Part shown: positions 1 to 12,500 of the stretch, piece by piece
Layout of the letters: every line of letters starts with the position of its first letter
How positions within the stretch are numbered: the first letter of the stretch is position 1
Assembly: GCA_018857735.1 (NCBI GenBank)
Contig: JABMCL010000865.1
Span: forward strand, 62,001-126,000
DNA length: 64,000 bases
Reading direction: 5' to 3'
DNA from: Alviniconcha marisindica
Lineage: Eukaryota; Mollusca; Gastropoda; Provannidae
The notes under the pieces: model-generated
Told to the model about the DNA's origin: nothing
The model's database searches: none
Seen by the model: only the letters and a program-made list of their open reading frames with translations
Position numbers and translations under genes: made by a program

Positions 1-1
1 C

Positions 2-541
2 ACCACAGACAGCCCGGTCAGTACAAGCACTTCAGCGCCATCACTGTCTGGCACTGCTGACTCTGCACCATTGCAGTCCGGAACCGCAGAGAGTTTGAAG
101 AGTGCCAACGCCTCCACACCATCGCAGCCTGGTGCCTCAAGTTCTGTGACGTCGCTGTCCGGCACCGCCAGCATGATCAGCACCAACGGTCCAACAATAC
201 CCCAAGACTGCAACATGTCTGGCGCCAGCGAAGACGAGCATGATCTGAGCGAGGAGGGTGGCCGTCTGGTCATCGATGACTCCAACACTGCAAACAGCAG
301 CTCCATCGTGATGCCCACTCGATGCGGCAACATCCAGAACCGAACCTACATGTGCGAGGAGTGCAACTTCACCACCACGTCCGCTCAGCAGAGTCTGCGG
401 CACAAGAAGAATGAACACGGGCACGATTTCACCATCTACGAGTGCAACTTGTGCGACTACGCCACCAAGTACAAGCAGAAACTTCCCCGCCACTACAAGC
501 TGCACTTTTCTGGCTCCGACCTGTCTGTGGACCCCATGCAG
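2..541 (+). CDS. Zinc-finger gene, visible exon 1 (fingers 1-2)
   Basis: Open from the window edge in the frame starting at base 2, so this is an internal or 5'-truncated exon. Ser/Thr-rich linker, then two C2H2 fingers (CEEC...H-x4-H and CNLC...H-x3-H) at visible residues about 115-165. It ends with codon CAG at 541, followed by donor GTATTT; phase 0. Confidence 0.85.
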
Positions 542-3500
542 GTATTTACAAATGCACTTTTTGCCTTTTATCATGTGGTGTGTGAAGTTCACGCAGCTGG
601 TTAACAAAGGGTCAAGGACTGAAGAAAATATGTTTTGGTAGTTTATGGGTTTAGTTGTGATGGTAATTGTTTCACATGCTTGGTTTTCTTCGCCTGCTAA
701 GGATTTCATGCCGAGTTCCAGATCTTGTTAACAGCAGCAGACATTTTAAACTTTTCATTTTGAACACACAAAAAAGGTGAAGCATAAGCACCTTTTAATG
801 TTAGCCCTAATATAACCCTATATGGTTGACTGGGCTCAAAGAACACACATTTAGCCCTAATATAACCTTGTATGGTTGACTGAGCTCAAAGCACTAACAC
901 TTAGCCCTAATATAACCCTATATGGTTTGAATATAACCCTGTATGGTTGTACTGAGCTCAAAGTACAAACACTTAGCCCTAATATAACCCTGTATGGTTG
1001 ACTGAGCTCAAAGCATAACACTTAGCCTATATAACCCATACTAAACAAATTAGCCCTATTATAACCCTGTATGGTTGACTGGGCTCCAAGCACCAACTAA
1101 CTAACTCCTTCTAATGTTTAAATTTTCCTCTGGGGGGGGGGGGGGGGGATGCTGGCAGTCAGCCATGTTTAAGACTGCTTGTTTATCTGTTGTATGAAAC
1201 CAGTACACGGTGCGCGACTTCGATCAGTTGTGGTGAAATCGAGTCTCTTTTTTCCCAGGGTTCTGACAGTTCCGTGACATCACCCCAGGGAGCCCCATCC
1301 TTTGCCGTGGCAACCCCCAACCAGCCAGCCCTGGCTCCCATCACACCGACAACGCCCTCCAACCCCTCCAGCCCAGGTCGCAAGCGTTCTGCGTCTGAGG
1401 CCTTTGGGCCGAACCTGACGGCTTTGCCGGCTGAGGTCATCCTGGAGGAGGGGGAAGATGATGACTGTGACGACAACGACACCGTTGGAAGCGGCACACC
1501 ACCACCAGATGGTGCAGAGAGTGAAAGCCTGCTGACAGCAGCGACGGTGACACCGCCTGCCAAAAAGAAACGAAAGGACGTCTCTCCAGATAAATACTTT
1601 GAGGTATGATGGTATAGGAGGGGGGGGGGGAGTATGTTCATTTTCTTTGAGGGGGTGACCTAGGTGGAGTTTATTTACCTTGCATCATGCCAGGTGTCAA
1701 TTGTGGCAGATGATTCTGTCGCTGTTGTTCACTGTTGTGTCCCTTGCGGTGCAGTGTGTTGTGAATGGGGTCAGTGTTGTGACAACACTAGCTTCCGTTG
1801 TGGACTTGTGCGAGAGACGAGTTTGCTGAAAAGAAAGTTATACTCCCAGGTATATATTACCATTGAATGGGTTCAGAGTAGTTGTCTTTTTACACTTTGT
1901 GTTTCTTGTGTTACCACTGAATGAGATCAGAATAGTTGTCTTTTTCTGCTTTGTGTTTGTTGTGTTGCCACTGAATGTGATCAGTGTAGATGTCTTTTTC
2001 TGCTTTGTGTTTCTTGTGTTACCGTTGAATGAGATCAGAGCAGTTGTCTTTTCCTGCATTGTATTTCGTGTGTGGATGTTGTAGACAGCAGTTCAGGGCT
2101 CTGTTGATGTGTCTGTTGCTGTACACGCAAGGACCAGCTGAGTGCTGTTGACACTCTCTGTGGTTCAGCCTCCGTTGCTGTACACGCAAGGACCAGCTGA
2201 GTGCTGTTGACACTTCTGTGGTTCAGCCTCCGTTGCTGTAACACAAGGACCAGCTGAGTGCTGTTGACACTGCTGTGGTTCAGCAGCCTGCACTCTAGAC
2301 CACGTTTTGTTTCAGAGCCTGATGATGAGTGTGTAGGCATTTTCAGCCGAGCTCTGTTGTGCCTGAAATGGCCATAATTATGTTATCCTCCTCTGGTTTC
2401 CATCTTGTTCTGGTGCAGCTGGCATTGTAACTCTGATAATTTGTCCTGTGAAATCATTTCTTTAGGAGCATTGTTTCGTTTAATTTTCTCCTGTGAAATC
2501 ATTTCTTTAGCTGTATTTTTTTCATTTAATTTTGTTCTGTGCAATCATTTCTTGAGGAGTATTGTTTTGTTTTTGGATCAACAGGTTGCTGAGGAGGTGG
2601 CCTCCACCAAGTTTGGTTGTGCCAAGTGTGGAAATGTGTACAAGTGGAAGAAATCGCTGAACAAGCATTGGAAGGAGAAGCACGGCTCGGACCCTGGGGA
2701 CCAGCTGTACACCCCGCCAGGCATGCACATCCTGCTACAGCAAGGCAACCACACCCAGACCGAGCACCGCCGCTGCTGCCACAAGAACCTGCTGGAGCGC
2801 ATCACCGTCAAGCAGAGAGGCGCCGACTCCAACGCCAGCTCTCGCGCGCAGACCCCACAGAACTTCCTGAACGGCCACTACAACAACGGTCAGCAGGATG
2901 ACGAGATGGACGGCGCCGCACCCTTGAGCTACATGCCATCCACCATTCCCATGGGGCCGTTCGTCCTGGGCACCAGCAGCCAGCCGGTGTTCCCCTCCTC
3001 CGGCCAGCGCCAGAGCCTCATCAACAGTCTCAACGCCCCCATCCCCTCCTCCACCGCGCTGGACCTGTCCACCCACAGCATGGACGAGCCCGACAGCGTG
3101 GACGACACGCCCAAACCCCTGGACTTTTCCGTGCAGCGGGGCAGCCAGCAGACCAACTCCGGCTCCACCCCTACCTCCAGGTCCCTCTTCAACAGCCACC
3201 AGGAGGCCACCACGGAGGAGGACGACGAGGTGAGCGCCCTGAACCAGCTGGTGGCGTCCGGGGAGAACCTGCGGGACAAGGTGATCCTGAAGTGCCCCAA
3301 ATGCAGTGAGGTGCTGAAGACGCAGACGGCCTACAGCAACCACATGGCCATGCACCTGCAGTCGTCCAACAAGCGCGTGGCCAAGTGTGGCGTCTGCCAG
3401 ATGCACTTCCCCAACAACGAGGCGCTCAACACTCACTTCATGGAAAACCACCTGGACCTCATCGCCTCCCACAAGGTAAGCCCCGACCCCCACTTTGGCG

Positions 3501-6500
3501 ATGACTGTGCACTCTCCTGACCCTGACCCTTTCATGCCGGTTGTCTCTGGTTTTGTTTCACCCTCTTTGGTTTTTCTCTCTCGCTTTAATTTTAAAACAA
3601 CAACAACAGGGCTGTTTTTTCTAAGTTGTGCTTTCTGTGCTGCCTAGCCAGTGCTTAGTGCCTCCCTGCGTTACACACTCTTGTGGTTTCACTGCTTTTG
3701 TTGGTTTCATTGCTTCTGGAGTAGCTTGGCCAATTAACAGGGCTGATGGGGTTAGGAGAAAAGGGTTAAAGGGGCTGATGGAGTTAGGAGAAAAGGGTTA
3801 AAGGGGCTGATGGGGTTAGGAGAAAAGGGTTAAAGGGGCTGATGGGGTTAGGAGTAAAAAGTTAAAGGGGCTGATGGGGTTAGCTAGAGTAAAAGGTTAA
3901 CAGGGCTGATGGGGTTAGGAGTAAAAGGTTAAAGGGGCTGATGGGGTTAGGAGTAAAAAGTTTAAGGGGCTGATGGGGTTAGCTAGAGTAAAAGGTTAAC
4001 AGGGCTGATGGGGTTAGGAGAAAAGGGTTAAAGGGGCTGATGGGGTTAGGAGAAAAGGGTTAAAGGGGCTGATGGGGTTAGGAGTAAAAAGTTTAAGGGG
4101 CTGATGGGGTTAGCTAGAGTAAAAGGTTAACAGGGCTGATGGGGTTAGGAGTAAAAGGTTAAAGGGGCTGATGGGGTTAGGAGTAAATGGTTAAAGGGGC
4201 TGATGGGGTTAGCTAGAATAAAAGGTTAACAGGGCTGATGGGGTTAGGTGTGAAAGGTTAAAGGGGCTGATGGGGTTAGGAGTAAAAAGTTAAAGGGGCT
4301 GATGGAGTTAACTAGTATTACTAGAGTAAAAGGTTAACAGGGCTGATGGGGTTAGGAGTAAAAAGTTAAAGGGGCTGATGGGGTTAGCTAGAGTAAAAGG
4401 TTAACAAGGCTGATGGGGTTAGGAGTAAATGGTTAATAGGGGGTGGGGGCTGGAACCTGATAGTGATGGTACATGGTGGGTGGGGGGGGGGTGAAAGCTT
4501 ACATCTTCCTGCCGCCCATGCAAAACCTCGAAAAAAACATCATTTTTTAATATTTTATTTTCAAAATTATTTCTTCCTTTAAGGGCACAAACAGATTAAG
4601 ATAGATATCTGATTAGATTGAAATAATTGCTGTATTTAAAAATGTAAGTTCAAGTGCACTAATGTGTTCATTTCTTGATGCATTGAATTAGTAACATTTC
4701 TGGTAAGAGCTACTGCCCTTTTCTGTTAAAGTTCCTGCTCCTGTCCTTGTGTCTTGAGTTTAGCAGTTTGTTATCTCTGTTAGTTCTGCGTCAAGTTGGT
4801 CACTTACCGACAGTTGAGTCACCATCAAGTGATTAATGCAGTTTTACCTTTGATAGGTCAAATATTTGCTTTGATTATTGCCCTCTAGTTTGGGTCGACT
4901 TCGCATTTTTATATTTTATTTTATTTTTGCATTAGCATTTTGTTTATTGCAAACAATCGTGTTGTTTGTTAATGACACAGAATGGCTTTTGCTCATCAGT
5001 TGACAACAGTGTAGGTTTTGTTTGTAGATTATTTTGTTTTGATCATGTTCCTAAAAAGTTCATGATTCCCTTACTTTAAATTCAGTAGTGATGACTTGGA
5101 GTTCAACACTGGCCTTTCATTGCACCATTTTTGCCAACCTGAACTTCAGATTGGAGTCTCTGGGACATGTTCTGATGTTTGCCTTCCTGGACAAGAGAGA
5201 GAGAGAGAAGGGGGCGGGTGGTGGTGTTAACTTGAACAGTTTAGAAGTTATGACAAAACCGTCTTCCTTTAATCCCCAGCTGAACCCTCCACCCCCCCTA
5301 CTCCCCCCACCCCCCTCACCCCTCCCTTCCCTGACACATTTAGTTGTAGTGTGGGTCAGGTCAGCAGATCCAGAGTTCATATTATGTTTGACGCTTACTT
5401 CACAACCTGTGTGTATCACGGTTTCCTTTCACACCTCTGCATATCACGCTTTTATTTCACGCCTGCATGTATCACAGTTTCCTTTCACACCTGTGCATAT
5501 CACGGTTTTATTTCACGCCTGCGTGTATCACGGCATGCTGTCCCCTTGTCACATTCTCTACCTTTGACTTGACCTTTTTCTTTCGCTTCTCCTTGCCTGC
5601 TTACCGTGGACATCTCTTCAGTCCCTTTCCCTGGCTTGCTGTCCTGTTATGCTGTCAGTCATCCAAAGTTGAACATGCCATCCTCTATCTACTACATGTG
5701 CTGACGGTTCAAGCTTGTGCTTAAGGTTCAGGCTGGATCCCAACATTGATGAAACCAGAGACAGTGTGTGTGTGGGGAGGGGGGGGGGGGTTAATGCAGC
5801 TACAGATATTGATAATGGGGGTTGGGGTGATTGTTTACTGAGACCAGTCAGTCGGTGTTTTGATTCTGGATGTTGGTATTTTTTTAACAACTTTTTCAAT
5901 ACTGGGTTGTGCCTGTGTTCTGTTGGTCAAAGTATAATCTTTTATGTAACTCTTCTTATTTAACTCTTATCTTTTTTGAGTGTGATGATTACATGATATG
6001 ATTTCTTTCATTTGTAAATGTATTAATCGGTTATGGAATGATGTCAGTTTTAATTCTGATTTTAACTGAAGTTACTACGGTTCATCTGCTGAGTAATTGT
6101 AATGAACATAGTCACTGTCCCTGGGACAGGTCTTTGACCATAGTCACCGTCCCTTTGATAGATCTTTGAACACAATCACCATCCCTTGGACAGGTCATTG
6201 AATACTATATTCAATTGATAGGTTGTATTGTGATAGTGTTGTAGTTGGTTCGTCTGCTGAGTGGCTGTAATGAACATAGTCACTGTCCCTTGGACAGGTC
6301 TTTGAACATAGTCACCGTCCCTTTGATAGGTCGGTGAATACATTCACCATCCTTTTGATAGGTCATTGAACACAGTCACTGTCCCTTGGACAGGTCTTTG
6401 AACATAGTCACCGTCCCTTTGATAGGTTGGTGAATACATTCACCATTCCTTTGATAGGTCATTGAACACAGTCCCTTGGACAGGTCATTGAGCGTAGTCA

Positions 6501-9500
6501 CCATCCCTTTGACATGGCACTGAAGACTGTCACCATCCCTGTGATAGGTCATAACATTGTCACCATTTCTTTGATAGGTCATTGAACATAGTCACTGTCT
6601 CTTTGATAGGCCATTGAACATAGTCACTGTCTCTTTGATAGGTCATTGAACATAGTCACTGTCTCTTTGATAGGTCATTGAACATAGTCACTGTCCCATT
6701 GATAGGTCATTGAACATAGTTGCTGTTCCTTTGATAGGTCATTGAACATAGTCACTGTCCCTTTGATAGGTCATTGAACATAGTCACTGTCCCATTGATA
6801 GGTCATTGAACATAGTCGCAACCCCTTTGATAGGTCATTGAACATAGCCACTGTTCCTTTGATAGGTCATTGAACATAGCCACTGTTCCTTTGATAGGTC
6901 ATTGAACATAGCCACTTTCTCTTTGATAGGTCATTGAACATAGTCACTGTCTCTTTGATAGGTCATTGAACATAGTCACTGTTCCTTTGATAGGTCATTG
7001 AACATAGTCACTGTCTCTTTGATAGGTCATTGAACATAGCCACTGTTCCTTTGATAGGTCATTGTTGACTATAGGCACCATCCCTTTGATAGGTCATAGA
7101 GCATTGTCACCATCCCTTTGACAGGTCACTGAAGACATTCATCATCCCTTTCATAGGTCACTGAAGACATTCACCATCCCTTTCATAGGTCACTGAAGAC
7201 ATTCATCATCCCTTTCATAGGTCACTGAAGACATTCATCATCCCTTTCATAGGTCACTGAAGACATTCATCATCCCTTTCATAGGTCACTGAACGTTGTC
7301 ACCCTTTCTTTGATAGGTCATTAAACATAGTCACTGTCCTTTTGATAGGTCATTGAATATAGCCACTGTTCCTTTGATAGGTCATTGAACATAGCCACTG
7401 TTCCTTTGATAGGTCATTGAATATAGTCACCACCCCTTTGATAGGTCATTGAATATAGTCACCACCACTAATAGGTCATTGAATATAGTCACCATCCCTT
7501 TGATAGGTCATAACATTGTCACCATTTCTTTGATAGGTCGTTGAACACATTCACCATCCCTTTGATAGGTCATTGAACACAGTCACTGTTCCTTTGATAT
7601 AGTTCTATGAGTAGCACTCTCCATCCAAGCCAAAAACCTCTGTGCTATCTTCTCAGACTGTCACTGTGGACTGTGACATGATCATGATGTGTCATGGCTT
7701 GGGGCGACACAGTGATATCTGTCAGCCACCTAGTGTGACAGATTAATTCCTGCAGAGGTATAGCTATGGTTTTAAGCAGCCGGTGGATGTAGGCCTGTGT
7801 ATTTCCGTTATTATTTAGCACATATCTACTTGGCACTGGACATGTACCTGGCACAAATTTGCACTCAGGTGTGAAATCTAAATCAGAAAGAAAAGTTGAA
7901 GTAAAAAAGAAGAAGAAAAAAGTTGGCAGGAATTTAAAGCACAAAACATTTAAACAGTTTTCTAGGCCTCGTTCCATTCCTGAAAGGAAACACTGGTGTA
8001 ACAAACAGGTATGAAGACAGGGGTTGTCTCTCTCTCTGTTTCCAGGAGGCAATCCAGAAGATTCCTCATGGGTTGCAGCAGACATACCACCTGCTCAAAA
8101 TGCCCCTGCACAGCATCTCCAAGCTCTCCTCCCAGGAAACCGAGGACCCGCTCAAGTGCAACATGTGCGACTTCACAGCCAAGTGGCCCGCAGAGCTGCA
8201 GAAGCATGCTGTTTCACATTCTGATGAGCGGCCCTTCATTTGCATGGTGTGTGGCTCCACCTACAAGTGGAAGTGGGACCTGGTCAAGCACTTTGAAAAG
8301 GCCCATTCCAATCTGCCCAACCCATACAAACGCCGTGACCCAGGCAGTGCCAGTGGCTCACAGTCTGCACATTCTGAATTGCAGGCCAATATAGCAGCGT
8401 CCAACAGCCAGGACAGCTATGAGATGGAGGAGGGTGAAATCGCAACCCCAGAAATCAAGATCCGTTCCCTCAACGGTGAGATCCGTTCCCTCAGCGGCCG
8501 CGTTGACCCATCCGGCTCCTTCCTCTTTGACCAGGGCTCGGGTTCGTCCCAGGACGACATCAGCGTGGAGAACATTCTGCGCACTTCCCAACAAGCCAGC
8601 CTGATGATGAGCCGCCAGCCCAATTTTCTGGACGGTCCCGACGAACCTCAGCCCTCGTCCTCCTCTGCGAACAGTCCCCACCCTGAGAGTGGAGAGGAGG
8701 GAATGCAGATTTTGGATGTGCGCTCGCTGCAAGGGATGTGCCTGCCCACCAACAGCAGCGTCACGTTGCCCAGCGCTGACCCCCAGGCCGTGGAAGGTGG
8801 AGGAAGCGAGTCGCGCCCCATCAGGCAAGTGCTGGCCAGAAACATCCGAGGTCGCCAGAGTGGAAGCAGCCTTCCATTCTCCTCGCAGGCGTCACGACCC
8901 AAGGGTGTGAGCAAAGTGGCCAAGGGGGCGTACAAGGGCTACAAGACCGTGGAAGGCAGTGAAGCGTCGGACCTCAAGTACCAGTGCGTCCTCTGTGACT
9001 ACAAAGCCAGGTGGCCATCAGAAATCATGCAGCACATGAAGAACCACTCTTCCGAAAAGCCGTACGGCTGTCCAAACTGCACCTACCGCAGCAAGTGGAA
9101 GTGGGACGTGGTCAAGCACCTCAAGCGCTGCGGCGGAGGCACCATCAAGGACGTCATCGACTACTCCCAGAAGTCAACGGCGCGCGAAGCCCCGCCCAAT
9201 GTGATGGTGACACCGGAGGGCAGCGTCGTCCAGTCCCAGCAGGCCGTCAGCCCCGTCCCCAGCGCCAGCCACACCATAGAGGAACCCGCCAGGTCCATGC
9301 AGGCCCTGGCTGGCGTTTCCAGCGATGGCCAGGTCCCCTTCCTTCCGGCCCCGTACCTGATTTCCGTCCCATCCTCGGGGACGTCGGCCACCTCCAGCCT
9401 CAATGCCTTGGCCCTCACCCAGCTGATGTCCCGATTTAAGGCAGCCCAGGAGGCCGAGGCCAGTCAGTCCTTGACAACTTCTGCTGAACCCCCTGCCCAG

Positions 9501-12500
9501 AGCCCCTCCCCTTCCTCTGCATCCTCCTCCCAACCGGAGCAGGGTGCGCAGCAGCCGCCAGTGGTGTTCAACAGCCTCATCAATGAGGGGCAGCACCACT
9601 GCCTCCACTGCACCTTCGTTGCAAACAGCCCCGCAGAGCTGCGGCGGCACCAGGCGCTCCACTCTGAGGAGAAGCCGTACATCTGCGATGAGTGCAGCTA
9701 CTCCACAAAGTGGAAATGCGACATGAAGAAGCACAAGGAGAAGTACAAGCACAACGGCCCCATCAAGGTCATCCGACCCAACGGCGACCTCCACGACGCG
9801 GACAAGAACACCGTGGAGAAGTGCCCAGTCTGCCCCTTTGAGACCTACAGCAAAGAGACTCTGCAAAGCCATGTCCGGCAGAACCACCCGGACCAGGCCT
9901 CAGGCAAGAAGTCTCCCTCCTGGGCGCTTCAAGTGCAAGAAGTGTCAGTTCAGCACCAACGAACTGGTGGACCTGATTAATCACCGTCGCATGGAACACC
10001 CGCCGAAAGACAGCGACGAAATGCGACAGTCGCCTACGCTGAACGGAGCTAATGAGCTGGATGAAGCCCGGCTGAAGCATCCACGGAAGGCAATGAAGAA
10101 GTACTCCTGCAACAAATGCAGCTTTGTTTGCCTGAAGAGCACAGAGCTTCTGGAGCATCATCAGCGCGCACACCGGTACCACTACTGCCCCTTCTGTACC
10201 AAGAGATTCCTCAACAAGAGCAGCCTCCTGGACCATCTCATCATCCACCCAGAGTTTGACAGCAAAGAATGGGAGTTGCTGTATTTTGACGACACCAGCG
10301 ATGCCGAAGAGGACGTCAACAACAACACCAACAATCCCGTGGCTGTGGATGACAGCAGTAAGATCACTGTGGGCTCCACAGCAAACACCATCGACTTGAC
10401 CGCCAACAACAGTTCCCCCCCACCACTCATCCCCGCCAATGCCAGGCGAGGCCTCCGATCAAAACCTGCCGTGCCAGTGGTGCGACGCTCGCTTCGCCAA
10501 CATCGTTCGCCTGTACCAGCACAGCAGCAACGCTCACCCCAACCAGATGAAAGAGCAGGAGATGGCTGAAGGAATCCACAAAACCTCAACCTCCTCTGCA
10601 GACACGCCACAGCTTGCCAGGAGCAGGGCGGTCGCTGGGTTCGGATCCTCGAACGGAGACAGCCGGTCCAAAGGGCAGTCCAAGAAGGACAAGCTGGGCC
10701 AGACCCTGGCCAAAGTGAACGGCAAGCTGGTGGGCATTTCCCCTCGGCCGGGGGTCAGCTCGGGCATGAGTCTGCTGCACGCCCCCACCCTGGTGGCTCA
10801 GCTGGGTCACTCGCAGCTCCTGCAGTCCCCCCAGGCCATGGCCGTGGCGTCCGGCGGCAACCCTGAGATGGGACTCAACCTCAGCACCAAGAGATCCCTC
10901 ACCCGCCCGACAGCAGCAACAGCGGCGCTGTTCCCGTGCACCAAGTGCTCCTTCAAAACCCTCAACGTGGACGACTACCTCATCCACATGGCCAAGCACT
11001 CGGCTGGGGAGAAGCAGTGGACCCAGAGTCAGATCCGAGCCCAGAGCCTGGTGAGCAGCGGGCAGACTCCCAAGGGGCTGCAGGTTCACGAGGACGAGCT
11101 GAGGTGCTGGTTCTGCGGGGAGCTGCACAAGAGCTTCCTGGACGTGTACCGCCACATGCTGGAGGTGCATCCCACGGACCTCAACGAGAGGACTGAGCAG
11201 AGGGAGGTCCTCATGCAGAAGATTGCGCAGGAGATCAAGCCCAAAAGTCAGAACAGGTGAGCAAATCTGTTTGTGTGCGTGTGTGTGTTTGCTTGTGTTG
11301 TGTGTGTGTGCGCTAGCGCACATACATGCGTGAGAAAGAGGGGGAGAGAAAGGAACTGTGACCAGATTTGTTCACGTGTAAGAAAGATATAAACAGAGTG
11401 GATTTTTTTTTTTTTTTAGGGATGATTAAAAAGAAACTGTGACCAGATTTGTTCCTGTGTAATGAAGACATAAACAAATTGGATTGTTCTTTTTAAGGAA
11501 GATACAGAGATAATTTCTTTAGAGCAATAAATTCTCAGTGTACGAAATGAATGGTTTGCCAGTGTTACTGTACACACAACCAGTATATATGATATGTTAA
11601 TGACTATGCTGTGATTACTTTTATGAGTTATTTTGATTTGTGAAAGAGGGAAACGATTCTCTTGCATCGTGTGTTGTCATAAAACACTTGGTTTGCATCA
11701 GAATCAACTCCCAGAGACGGACAGAACAATAATGACGATAACAATGCATGGCTCTTGTACAGTGCCAACATTTCTGCAGACCTGCAAAAACTCGATGCAT
11801 TGAAATTAAAACTGACTCCACCCAACTCTTGACCAGTTCCAGATCGGAGCATCCCAAGGGCCAGTCCGGGGGCAGTGCCAGCCGGCGAGAGCATCTGATG
11901 CTGACGGGCGGAGAGAAGAACTGGCTGCGCAAGAAGAAGGTCCTGGCTTACAAGGGAACGCCCCTGCACCGGCTGCAGCTGAACAACAAGGAGATGTGGT
12001 ACAAGTGCGTCCTCTGCAACGTCATGGACCGCAACCCCGCCCAGGTCAGCAAGCACACCCTGCAGGTGCACCACGACCTGCCCCGCAAGTTCCAGTGCGG
12101 CCACTGTGGCCAGAGCGATGAGAAGGTGAGTCTTTGTGAAGGCCGTCGGGTGTGCTGCACCTTGGTGCCGCGGGTTTTGGGCATGTTGGGTTATGGGGGA
12201 GGGGCGCTGACTCCAGTCATGGGTAGTGTGGGTGTTTGTGCTGGCCCCAGTCAATGTTAGCATGGGTGTTTGTACTGACTGCAGTAGGTGATTGTACTGA
12301 CCCAGTCATGGTCAATGTGGGTGATTACACTTGTAATGTGAAAGAGTGTTTGTAAGGCACTTACACTTGTCCCAGTCATGGTTAGCATAGGTGATTGTAT
12401 TGACCCCAGACATGGTTAGTGTGGGTGTTTGTATTGACCCCAGTCATGGTTAGTGTGGGTGTTTGTACTGACTCCAGTCATGGTTAGTGTGGGTGTTTGT

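Noticed and set aside
6100..7600. CRISPR-like regularly spaced repeats
   Set aside because: The repeats are contiguous with no unique spacers and sit in a eukaryotic intron.
9900..10421. Programmed ribosomal frameshifting in the zinc-finger exon
   Set aside because: No slippery heptamer with downstream structure is evident, both shifts are simple one-base surpluses, and one lies in a C7 run prone to sequencing error.
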